From: Halonatronomonas betaini
GTDB lineage: Bacteria > Bacillota > Halanaerobiia > Halanaerobiales > Halarsenatibacteraceae
Assembly: GCF_015666175.1 (NCBI RefSeq)
Contig: NZ_JADPIE010000009.1
Coordinates: 19,590-83,589, forward strand
Length of the DNA: 64,000 bases
Direction: 5' to 3'
The translations under genes and the position numbers were made by a program. This document shows positions 48,319 through 55,275 of the stretch, piece after piece. Each line of letters starts with the position of its first letter. Positions within the stretch are counted from its first letter, which is position 1. The notes under the pieces are model-generated. The model searched no databases. It was not told the origin of the DNA and worked only from the letters and a program-made list of their open reading frames with translations.

Positions 48319-48395
48319 TGGATGAAAATTGGGGCAAACCCGGAGCAGACCTGGAGCAATCCTAGAAGAAAGCTGGAGCATTTCTGGAATTGAAT
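48319..48395. repeat. Degenerate 11-bp tandem repeats, family 1
   Basis: Seven consecutive 11-mers with consensus YGGAGCANNCC run in exact register: TGGATGAAAAT, TGGGGCAAACC, CGGAGCAGACC, TGGAGCAATCC, TAGAAGAAAGC, TGGAGCATTTC and TGGAATTGAAT. The fourth differs from the unit of the array at 1-88 by one base. The 554-bp gap (48171-48724) holding it has no supported gene. Confidence 0.85.
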
Positions 48396-48410
48396 TTAAA
48401 TTGTGGATAC

Positions 48411-48520
48411 AGCGAATGAATAGCGAATTAATACCGAATCTAAAGCGAATTAATACCGTATCTATACCGAATCAATAGCGAGGCTGAACCGAAGCCAGAC
48501 CGAAGAATCAGCGTATTTAT
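48411..48520. repeat. Degenerate 11-bp tandem repeats, family 2
   Basis: Ten consecutive 11-mers in exact register share the core A[G/C]CGAA: AGCGAATGAAT, AGCGAATTAAT, ACCGAATCTAA, AGCGAATTAAT, ACCGTATCTAT, ACCGAATCAAT, AGCGAGGCTGA, ACCGAAGCCAG, ACCGAAGAATC and AGCGTATTTAT. The unit differs from family 1 but the period is the same, and only 15 bp separate the two arrays. CG dinucleotides recur every 11 bp, close to one helical turn. Confidence 0.88.
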
Positions 48521-48560
48521 CTTAGCTTCGAGTTTGGACAGGTTTATAATAAATAACTAT

Positions 48561-48596
48561 CTCGACTTGATAATGAAACCAGTCGGGATTTTTTAA
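48561..48596 (+). terminator. Terminator-like hairpin in the gap before the hydrogenase operon
   Basis: CTCGACT (48561-48567) pairs with AGTCGGG (48581-48587), one T-G wobble, followed by ATTTTTTAATTTT. It could be a back-up terminator for the upstream operon or end an unannotated short RNA that includes the repeats. Confidence 0.6.
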
Positions 48597-48601
48597 TTTT
48601 A

Positions 48602-48610
48602 TGGTATAAT
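48602..48610 (+). promoter_or_regulatory. Extended -10 element, hydrogenase operon promoter candidate 1
   Basis: TGG directly precedes a perfect TATAAT (48605-48610), just after the hairpin at 48561-48596. The same TGGTATAATA string occurs at the infA promoter. A matching -35 was not evident. Confidence 0.5.
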
Positions 48611-48656
48611 AAGATTTGAATAAAGTTAAAAAACTATTTGTTTTTTTAGCCGGTTA

Positions 48657-48665
48657 TGTTATAAT
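48657..48665 (+). promoter_or_regulatory. Extended -10 element, hydrogenase operon promoter candidate 2
   Basis: TGT precedes a perfect TATAAT (48660-48665), with TTGTTT (48638-48643) 16 bp upstream. It lies 60 bp before the first gene of the hydrogenase operon and is the better placed of the two candidates. Confidence 0.6.
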
Positions 48666-48724
48666 AAGAACAAGGAATTTTGTTATTAATTTCTCAATAT
48701 TAGCACATTAAGGGGGTAAAGGGG

Positions 48725-49090
48725 ATGTTGATTGATGAAATAAAAGAGATTCTGGCTGCTGAGCATTTATATCAGCCTGAATTTAACTATAATGATAGAG
48801 ATATTACGACTGCCTGTGGGGCTGATTTGATGAGTGATGTACTGGCCTTTTCTCAGGAGAAGACTCTTTTATTAACAGGGCTTGTAAACCCGCAGGTTGT
48901 GAGAACTGCTGAAATGACTGATATTGACCTGATTGTTTTTGTAAGGGGCAAACAGCCACCTGAGGAGACAATTAAGCTTGCTAAAGAGAAAGAGATTATG
49001 CTTTTAAAATGCAATTACTCTTTATTTCATAGTTGTGGTCTTTTATATCAGCAGGGGATTAAACCTGAGAATATTATAGGGACAGGATAG
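48725..49090 (+). CDS. DRTGG-like domain protein, first gene of the hydrogenase operon
   Basis: A 121-residue soluble protein resembling the small DRTGG-type domains often found beside [FeFe] hydrogenase genes. An alternating beta-alpha pattern is visible (KTLLLTGLVNPQVVRTAEM, then DLIVFVRGKQPPEETIKLAK). Three cysteines (residues 31, 98 and 103, the last two in CNYSLFHSC) are present. It has no known catalytic motif. A second protein of this type is encoded at 50874. AAGGGGGTAAAGGGG precedes the ATG. Likely a regulatory or ligand-binding module; function unproven. Confidence 0.75.
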   Translation: MLIDEIKEILAAEHLYQPEFNYNDRDITTACGADLMSDVLAFSQEKTLLLTGLVNPQVVRTAEMTDIDLIVFVRGKQPPEETIKLAKEKEIMLLKCNYSLFHSCGLLYQQGIKPENIIGTG

Positions 49091-49092
49091 CC

Positions 49093-49512
49093 ATGCAGCA
49101 GGAAATGTTGATTAACTCAAAGGTTAGAGAAGGTGACTTTAAGCGAGGAGGAGAGGTTTCCAGTAAATTAAAGGAGACTCTAAAGCAGCTTGATTTAGAT
49201 TCAAAGACAATTAGAAAAGCTTCAATAGTTGCCTATGAGCTGGAGATGAATATTATTATCCATTCCCAGGGCGGCAGGTTAAAGGTTAAAATATCACCAG
49301 AGGAAGTCCTGATTATTGCTGAGGATTCGGGCCCAGGTATTGAAGATATCGAAAAGGCTTTAACTCCAGGCTTTTCTACTGCTGGCAATGAGATTAGAGA
49401 ACTGGGATTTGGAGCTGGAATGGGGCTCTGTAATGTTAATAAATTTTCTGATAAAATGGATATTGAGAGTGATTCTGAGGGTACAGTAGTTAGAGCAGGG
49501 ATTAATTTCTAA
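49093..49512 (+). CDS. Stand-alone HATPase (anti-sigma/serine-kinase-like) protein
   Basis: This 139-residue protein is a single GHKL ATPase domain like SpoIIAB/RsbW. The N box is YELEMNIIIHS, the G1 box DSGPGIED and the G2 region GFGAGMGLCNV; all ATP-binding elements look intact. It has no sensor or histidine-phosphotransfer domain. It starts 2 bp after the DRTGG-like gene and is followed by the sensory-type hydrogenase gene. It could phosphorylate or sequester a partner protein in response to the hydrogenase state. Confidence 0.85.
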   Translation: MQQEMLINSKVREGDFKRGGEVSSKLKETLKQLDLDSKTIRKASIVAYELEMNIIIHSQGGRLKVKISPEEVLIIAEDSGPGIEDIEKALTPGFSTAGNEIRELGFGAGMGLCNVNKFSDKMDIESDSEGTVVRAGINF

Positions 49513-49522
49513 GGAGGCAATT

Positions 49523-50887
49523 ATGGATAAGACCCATTCTGTATTTTTAATAGAGGAGGAATGTGAGGGCTGTACTAATTGTGTAAAAAACTGCCCGACT
49601 AAGGCTATCAGGGTTCATCAGGGCCAGGCATCGATTAAAGAGGAGTACTGTATTGACTGTGCTGCCTGTATCAGAAACTGTGAGTATCATGCGAAGGAGG
49701 CCCTGACAACTGATTTAGCTGAGGCTCTTTCAGGGGAGAATAATATTGCTTTAATACCACCGAGCTTTTATGCCCAACTCCCTCCTGAATATAATTTGAA
49801 GAAGATCAAGCAGAAATTATTGAGTTTAGGTTTTGCCGGGGCTGTTAATGTTTCGATGGGGGCAACGATTTATTCGGCCTGGCTGAAGAATATTTTAAGT
49901 AAGAAGGAGTCTGCTGAGCCGCTAATATCTTCTGCCTGTCCGGTAGTTGTTAGATATATCAGGTTGTTGTATCCTGAATTATTGGATTTAGTGGTTAATT
50001 ATGATAGCCCCCTTGAGATAACGGTTAAAATGATTAATAATGAATTAAAGAATAAATTCACTGATGAAGATTTTGATTTTTATTTTATCACTCCCTGCCC
50101 GGCCAAACATACTGCTGTTTATTATCCGCCAGGCAAGAAAGCTAGTTTGCTTTCTGGAGCAATCGGTGTCGATGATATCTATAATCCGATTTTGAAAGCC
50201 GATTTAGACAGGGATAGTACTGAGATTCAGGAATATTTAAATAATCTTGAGCAGGGTTTTCCCTTTGTGTCAGCGCTGGCCTGGGGGAAATCTGGAGGAG
50301 AAGAGGAGAATTTAAATAGGAGTAATGGCAGCAGGATTATTAAGGTAGATGGATTAGAGAGAATTAAGATGGTTTTAGAGGATTTGGAAAATGATAATCT
50401 TAAAGGGGTTGATTATCTTGAGATGACGGCCTGTCCAGGGGGCTGTCTCGGCGGAGTATTAAATATAATCAATCCATATCAGGGGATTATTAATTTAGAG
50501 AATGCTATCAGCAAGGAGTATGAGGAAGCTGGAGATAATGATGCTGACAGGCAGGCTACTGCTGCTAATATTATCGAGACCTTTGAGCAGCCAGAGATTA
50601 TGCCTGATGAAAATAAGGCTGGCAGTTTTGAGACTGCTCTGGCCAGATGGCAGGCATTAGAAGCCGAGAAGGAGAAGCTGCCAGGGCTTGATTGTGCAGC
50701 CTGTGGAGCACCTGACTGTGGGACTCTGGCTGAGGATATAGTTGATGGTTTTGCAGAGAGGGTTGACTGTATTTTTATGTTAAGACAGGAAGTTGAGATG
50801 TTAGCCAATCGGATGTCAGAATTAGTTGGGACCCTGCCGCCGGCTATGGGCCGGGATAAAAAGGAGGATGCTGATGGTGAAAAATAG
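49523..50887 (+). CDS. hydS: Sensory-type [FeFe] hydrogenase-like protein
   Basis: This 454-residue protein begins with two 4Fe-4S motifs (CEGCTNCVKNCP and CIDCAACIRNC). The H-cluster motifs follow in divergent form: SSACPVVVRY (L1, about 136), ITPCPAKHTA (L2, about 189) and EMTACPGGCLGG (L3, about 300). In L1 the first Cys of catalytic enzymes, used for proton transfer, is Ala. A C-terminal four-Cys motif (CAACGAPDC plus a Cys 17 residues on) probably binds another cluster. These traits fit sensory hydrogenases (group C/D), not an efficient H2 producer. No PAS domain is present. AAGGAGGC precedes the ATG. Confidence 0.88.
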   Translation: MDKTHSVFLIEEECEGCTNCVKNCPTKAIRVHQGQASIKEEYCIDCAACIRNCEYHAKEALTTDLAEALSGENNIALIPPSFYAQLPPEYNLKKIKQKLLSLGFAGAVNVSMGATIYSAWLKNILSKKESAEPLISSACPVVVRYIRLLYPELLDLVVNYDSPLEITVKMINNELKNKFTDEDFDFYFITPCPAKHTAVYYPPGKKASLLSGAIGVDDIYNPILKADLDRDSTEIQEYLNNLEQGFPFVSALAWGKSGGEEENLNRSNGSRIIKVDGLERIKMVLEDLENDNLKGVDYLEMTACPGGCLGGVLNIINPYQGIINLENAISKEYEEAGDNDADRQATAANIIETFEQPEIMPDENKAGSFETALARWQALEAEKEKLPGLDCAACGAPDCGTLAEDIVDGFAERVDCIFMLRQEVEMLANRMSELVGTLPPAMGRDKKEDADGEK

Positions 50888-51230
50888 TTCATTTACAGAG
50901 ATAGATTTAAATAGGGCTGTTGAAGAGTTGGATCTGGAGCTTGTTACCGGAGATATTAATAAAAAGATAGAGGGTATTTATATCTGCGATCTTTTAAGTA
51001 ATGTGATTGCATCTGCCAGCAGCGGCGATATCTGGCTGACTGTTCAGGGCCATTTAAATATCCTGGCTGTGGCTGATTTAACTGATGTGGCTGCAGTTGT
51101 TGTTGTGGAAGGCATTAAGCCTGATCAGGATACAGTTGAGAGGGCAAAGGATAGAGGAATAACTCTACTGACTTCAAATAAACCTGCCTTTGAGCTGGCG
51201 ATTGATTTGAATTATCTTGGCCGGTATTGA
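50874..51230 (+). CDS. Second DRTGG-like domain protein
   Basis: A protein of 118 residues from ATG 50874, 6 nt after AAGGAGG and overlapping the sensory hydrogenase gene by 14 bp. It has an alpha/beta pattern typical of DRTGG-type domains (IYICDLLSNVIASASSGDIW, NILAVADLTDVAAVVVVEG, DRGITLLTSNKPAFELA) and no cysteine-rich motif beyond one Cys. Longer in-frame starts lie within the hydrogenase gene and lack ribosome-binding sites. Paralogous in type to the first gene of the operon. Role unknown; the tight coupling suggests a complex with the hydrogenase-like protein. Confidence 0.78.
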   Translation: MVKNSSFTEIDLNRAVEELDLELVTGDINKKIEGIYICDLLSNVIASASSGDIWLTVQGHLNILAVADLTDVAAVVVVEGIKPDQDTVERAKDRGITLLTSNKPAFELAIDLNYLGRY

Positions 51231-51236
51231 GGTTGA

Positions 51237-51950
51237 TTGAAATTGGGCTTAGTTGAGATTTCTCTCCATAATCATACTGTTTTATCTCCCTGTGCTGAGC
51301 TTAAGATGACCCCTGCAAAAATTATGGCCAGGGCTGCTGCTGAAGGTATTGAGATCGTCGGGGTTACTGATCATAATTCTGCTGCTAATTTGAGGGCTGC
51401 TGAGTATCAGGCAGAACGTTTTGGAATAAAATTACTGCCTGGGATTGAGATTACTTCCACTGAAGATATTCATCTGCTGGCATTTTTTGAGGAAGTTGAA
51501 ATTGCAGAAAAGCTGGCCGATATGCTTGAGGAGAAATTATTTAAAAGGGAATATAATCCTGAAAGAATTGGTTATCAAATTGTTGTTAATCAGGATGATG
51601 AGTTTTCTGAAGTGATCGATTATTTTCTGCCGGCTGCTGTAAGTCTTGGTATTAATGAGATTGGCAGCCTGGTTGCTAAAGCTGGCGGGATTTTAATTCC
51701 TGCCCATGTCTTTAGGAGCCAGGGTTTAATTAAAACTCTAGGGTTTATTCCTGAGAAGCCAGGTTTTAAGGTTTTAGAGTATACTTTAGATGAGGAGTTA
51801 GGGCAGTTAAAGGCTAAATATAATTTTAAGAATAGAGCAAGTTTTATTAAGAGTACTGATAGTCATTTTATAGATAGTATTAAAAAAGTTGCCAGAATTG
51901 AATTACCAGCAAAATATTCTAGAAAGGATATTCTGGGGGCTTTATTATGA
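51237..51950 (+). CDS. PHP-domain metal-dependent hydrolase
   Basis: This 237-residue PHP-type phosphoesterase shows the expected metal ligands: SLHNHTVLSPCAELKMTP (HxH, residues 9-26), GVTDHNSAANL, LPGIEITS, HLLAFFE, PAHVFRS and KSTDSHFIDS. It could hydrolyse a phosphoester such as a nucleotide signal or a phosphoprotein. The first TTG (51237) is close to GAGGTTG; the TTG at 51243 is an equally possible start. It lies between the second DRTGG-like gene and the hydC-type gene with no terminator on either side. Confidence 0.87.
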   Translation: MKLGLVEISLHNHTVLSPCAELKMTPAKIMARAAAEGIEIVGVTDHNSAANLRAAEYQAERFGIKLLPGIEITSTEDIHLLAFFEEVEIAEKLADMLEEKLFKREYNPERIGYQIVVNQDDEFSEVIDYFLPAAVSLGINEIGSLVAKAGGILIPAHVFRSQGLIKTLGFIPEKPGFKVLEYTLDEELGQLKAKYNFKNRASFIKSTDSHFIDSIKKVARIELPAKYSRKDILGALL

Positions 51951-52013
51951 TAATAGTTCTGTTTGATTTTGAAAAAATAAGTTTAATTACATTAATATGA
52001 GGAGGATTTTATT

Positions 52014-52502
52014 ATGACCTGTGCATGTCAGCAAGCTGAAAAGATTAATAAGTATCTGGAGCCACTCTATGAGATTATGAAAGATTATGAGGCCAGTGAA
52101 AAGAACCTGATTCCTGTCTTACAGCAGGCTCAGGAAGAATATGGCTATCTACCGGAGGAGGTTTTAAAGGAGATTGCAGTCAATCTTGACCTCTCTTTAA
52201 GTCAGGTTTATGGTGTTGTAACTTTTTACACCCAGTTTCATTTAGAGCCTAGAGGAGAAAATATCATCAGGGTCTGCACTGGAACTGCCTGTCATGTAAG
52301 AGGTGCCGGTGAGGTACTTGATGTATTGAAGGATGAGCTTGGTGTTGATAATGGTGGAACTACTGAAGACTTGAAATTTACATTAGAAACTGTTGCCTGT
52401 ATTGGGGCCTGTGGCCTGGCGCCTGTTATTATGGTTAATGATAATACCCATGGCCGTTTAAATGCTGAAAGTACTAAAGACGTACTCGATAAGTATAGAT
52501 AA
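52014..52502 (+). CDS. hydC: NADH-dependent [FeFe] hydrogenase subunit C (NuoE-like)
   Basis: This 162-residue thioredoxin-fold protein carries a [2Fe-2S] cluster in the bifurcating hydrogenase. The ligands are in CTGTACHVRGA (two Cys) and VACIGACGLAP (two Cys). The helical N-terminus with VLQQAQEEYGYLPEEVLKEI is typical of NuoE/HydC. AGGAGGA precedes the ATG. It precedes a HATPase gene, a ferredoxin-like gene, hydB and hydA, a common clostridial order. Confidence 0.95.
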   Translation: MTCACQQAEKINKYLEPLYEIMKDYEASEKNLIPVLQQAQEEYGYLPEEVLKEIAVNLDLSLSQVYGVVTFYTQFHLEPRGENIIRVCTGTACHVRGAGEVLDVLKDELGVDNGGTTEDLKFTLETVACIGACGLAPVIMVNDNTHGRLNAESTKDVLDKYR

Positions 52503-52504
52503 TC

Positions 52505-53050
52505 ATGAAGGATTTATCGCTCCATATTCTGGACCTGGCTGAAAATTCTTTTCTGGCCGGAGCAGATAAGTTGATCTTAAGAATAAAAGAGGATATACCT
52601 AAAAATCAGCTGATATTGATAATGGCTGATAATGGCCAGGGTATGGAAGAGACAGAGTTAGCATCTGTTACTGATCCTTTCTACACTGGGAGAAATAAAA
52701 AAGTTGGTTTAGGTATTCCTTTGATTAAATATAATGCAGAATTAGCTGGAGGATTTTTAGAGATTTTTTCCTGGTCAGGGATTGGAACTTATTTGACGGC
52801 GGTCTTTGAATATGATCATATTGACAGGCCTCCTTTAGGAGATATTCCTGAATCAATACTTAGTTTGATAACTTTAAATTCTGATCAGGATATATATTTT
52901 TACCACTGGTATAATGGTGATAATTATGAATTTAAGACCAGGGATTATAGAGAGGAATTAGGATCGATACCCCTTGATCATCATGAGGTTTTGGAGTTTA
53001 TTGCTGATGACCTTAAAACAAATTTTAGAAAATTAAGAGGTGAATTTTAA
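52505..53050 (+). CDS. Second stand-alone HATPase protein
   Basis: This 181-residue protein begins with a GHKL ATPase domain: N box HILDLAENSFLAGAD, G1 box DNGQGMEE and G2 GLGIPLI are intact. The C-terminal 70-80 residues (from about 105) have no recognised motif. It lacks a receptor or dimerisation domain, so it is not an ordinary histidine kinase. It starts 2 bp after hydC and abuts the ferredoxin-like gene directly. Homologues are frequent in hydABC operons of anaerobes but lack a defined role. Confidence 0.85.
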   Translation: MKDLSLHILDLAENSFLAGADKLILRIKEDIPKNQLILIMADNGQGMEETELASVTDPFYTGRNKKVGLGIPLIKYNAELAGGFLEIFSWSGIGTYLTAVFEYDHIDRPPLGDIPESILSLITLNSDQDIYFYHWYNGDNYEFKTRDYREELGSIPLDHHEVLEFIADDLKTNFRKLRGEF

Positions 53051-53416
53051 ATGAAATCATTGCAGGAATTAAGAGATATGCGTAAGAGGCTGGAAAAGGA
53101 TATGACTGCCAGAGACGATAAGGACCTGGCCAAAGTTATTATCGGTATGGGAACCTGCGGAATTGCTGCAGGAGCTAGAGATATTTTGCAGGCTGTTTCA
53201 GATGAGATCAATAAAAGAGATCTTAATGTCAAGATAGTACAGACTGGATGTATTGGTATGTGTGAGGAAGAACCAATTTTTGATATTGTTAAACCAGGTG
53301 ATGAGAGAATAACCTATGGTAATCTCACACCGGATATTGCCAGACAGATAATAGTGGAACATCTAATCAATAATAGAATAGACAAAGAACACGTCATTGC
53401 CAGACATAATAATTAA
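53051..53416 (+). CDS. [2Fe-2S] ferredoxin-like (thioredoxin-fold) protein with three cysteines
   Basis: This 121-residue protein resembles the N-terminal domain of HydB. Its cluster region reads GMGTCGIAAGARD and later TGCIGMCEEEP. Compared with CTGTGCVSSGA in HydB, the first ligand is replaced and only one Cys remains in that half, so three cysteines are available. It may bind an altered cluster or transfer electrons less directly. The gene lies immediately between the HATPase gene (no gap) and hydB (15 bp). Confidence 0.82.
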   Translation: MKSLQELRDMRKRLEKDMTARDDKDLAKVIIGMGTCGIAAGARDILQAVSDEINKRDLNVKIVQTGCIGMCEEEPIFDIVKPGDERITYGNLTPDIARQIIVEHLINNRIDKEHVIARHNN

Positions 53417-53431
53417 TAGGAGGTTATTTCG

Positions 53432-55234
53432 ATGAGCAAGGAGAATATATACCGTTCACATGTATTGGTCTGTACAGGTACAGGCTGTGTTTCATCTGGA
53501 GCCAGGGCAATTAAAGATATTTTTATAGATGAATTACATGAGAAAGAGATTGAAAATGAGGTCAGGGTTGTTGAGACTGGCTGTCATGGTTTCTGTGAAA
53601 GGGGACCGATTGCAATTGTTTATCCTGAAGGTGTCTTTTATTCTGAATTAAGAGAGGCCGATGTTGCTGAAATTGTTGAAGAACATTTATTAAAGGGGCG
53701 AATTGTTGACCGTCTCCTTTATGTGGATGACGATAAAGAGAAGGTTCCAGGCTATAGTGATATTGATTTTTACAAGAAACAGAAGAGAATTGCTCTTAAA
53801 AACTGTGGCCGGATTGACCCGGAGAATATCGATGAATATATTGCCAGTGGTGGCTATGAGGCCATGGGTATTGCCTTTACTGAGCTTGAACAGGATAAAG
53901 TTATTGATATGGTTAAGGATTCAGGCCTCCGTGGACGTGGAGGTGGCGGTTTCCCAACTGGTTTAAAATGGTCCTTTGCCGCTAAATCTCCTGGCGATAA
54001 GAAATATGTTATCTGTAATGCTGATGAGGGTGATCCAGGAGCATTTATGGATAGAAGTATCCTTGAGGGTGATCCTCATAAGATCATTGAGGGTATGGCA
54101 ATTGCAGGTTATGCAATCGGTGCCGATGAAGGCTATGTGTATGTAAGGGCTGAATATCCTTTAGCTATTAAACGACTCAGAAAAGCTATTAAAGATGCTG
54201 AAGAATACGGGCTTTTAGGTGATGATATCTTTGGTTCAGGCTTTAATTTTAAGTTGAATATTAAAGAGGGGGCTGGCGCCTTTGTCTGCGGTGAAGAGAC
54301 AGCTCTAATGGCTTCAATTGAAGGTAAAAGGGGAATGCCAACACCGAGGCCTCCGTATCCAGCAGTTAAAGGTCTCTGGGGCAAACCGACCAACATAAAT
54401 AATGTGGAGACATTTGCTAATATTCCATTTATTATTCAGGAGGGACCAGAAGCCTTTGCCAGCTATGGAACTGAAGGAAGTCCTGGAACAAAAGTATTTG
54501 CTCTGACCGGTAAGATAAATAATACTGGCCTGGTTGAGGTTCCAATGGGGACAACTTTAAGAGAGGTTATCTTTGATATTGGCGGTGGACTTCAGGAGAA
54601 TAGAAAGTTTAAAGCTGTGCAGACCGGAGGTCCTTCAGGCGGCTGTATACCTGAAGATTATTTAGATTTACCGATAGATTATGATTCTCTGCTGGAAGTT
54701 GGAGCCATGATGGGTTCTGGAGGAATGGTTGTTATGGATGATAATACCTGTATGGTAGATGTATCAAGATTCTTCTTGAATTTCACCCAGAGTGAATCCT
54801 GTGGAAAATGCACCCCCTGTCGTGAAGGTACAAAAAGGATGTTAGAGATATTAAATAGAATTACTGAAGGTGAAGGAAAATCAGGTGATATTAAGTTATT
54901 GAGAGAGCTGGCTGAACATATTAGAGATACTTCTCTCTGTGGACTTGGACAGTCTGCCCCTAATCCTGTTTTAAGTACGCTGCAATATTTTGAGAATGAA
55001 TATATTGCCCATATAGAGGATGAGAAATGTCCTGCTGGTGTTTGCCCGGATTTAAAGGGGGCTTATTATGTATTAGAAGATGATTGTATTGGCTGCGGTA
55101 TCTGTATGAAGGCCTGCCCTGTTGATGCAATTAGCGGTAAACCAAAAGAGGTTTATACTATAGATAGTGAAGCCTGTATTTCCTGTGGGGTCTGTGCTGA
55201 TAAATGTCCAAAAGACGCGATTGCTGTTGGTTAA
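53432..55234 (+). CDS. hydB: Bifurcating [FeFe] hydrogenase subunit B (NuoF-like, FMN and NADH binding)
   Basis: This 600-residue flavoprotein subunit oxidises or reduces NAD(H). Domains in order: N-terminal thioredoxin-like [2Fe-2S] (CTGTGCVSSGA, then TGCHGFC), a NuoF core with GLRGRGGGGFPTGLKW (about residues 166-181) and GAGAFVCGEETALMASIEGK for FMN/NADH, a 4Fe-4S site (ESCGKCTPCREG), and a C-terminal two-cluster ferredoxin (CIGCGICMKACP and CISCGVCADKCP). This is the full HydB architecture. ATG is preceded by AGGAGG. Confidence 0.97.
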   Translation: MSKENIYRSHVLVCTGTGCVSSGARAIKDIFIDELHEKEIENEVRVVETGCHGFCERGPIAIVYPEGVFYSELREADVAEIVEEHLLKGRIVDRLLYVDDDKEKVPGYSDIDFYKKQKRIALKNCGRIDPENIDEYIASGGYEAMGIAFTELEQDKVIDMVKDSGLRGRGGGGFPTGLKWSFAAKSPGDKKYVICNADEGDPGAFMDRSILEGDPHKIIEGMAIAGYAIGADEGYVYVRAEYPLAIKRLRKAIKDAEEYGLLGDDIFGSGFNFKLNIKEGAGAFVCGEETALMASIEGKRGMPTPRPPYPAVKGLWGKPTNINNVETFANIPFIIQEGPEAFASYGTEGSPGTKVFALTGKINNTGLVEVPMGTTLREVIFDIGGGLQENRKFKAVQTGGPSGGCIPEDYLDLPIDYDSLLEVGAMMGSGGMVVMDDNTCMVDVSRFFLNFTQSESCGKCTPCREGTKRMLEILNRITEGEGKSGDIKLLRELAEHIRDTSLCGLGQSAPNPVLSTLQYFENEYIAHIEDEKCPAGVCPDLKGAYYVLEDDCIGCGICMKACPVDAISGKPKEVYTIDSEACISCGVCADKCPKDAIAVG

Positions 55235-55275
55235 AGTGAATCTAGCAATTAATGATAAAATGGAGGCGAAAAAGT

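Noticed and set aside
48402-48410. TGTGGATAC resembling a DnaA box
   Set aside because: A single 8-of-9 match with no cluster, no dnaA or dnaN nearby and no AT-rich unwinding signature; not evidence of an origin.
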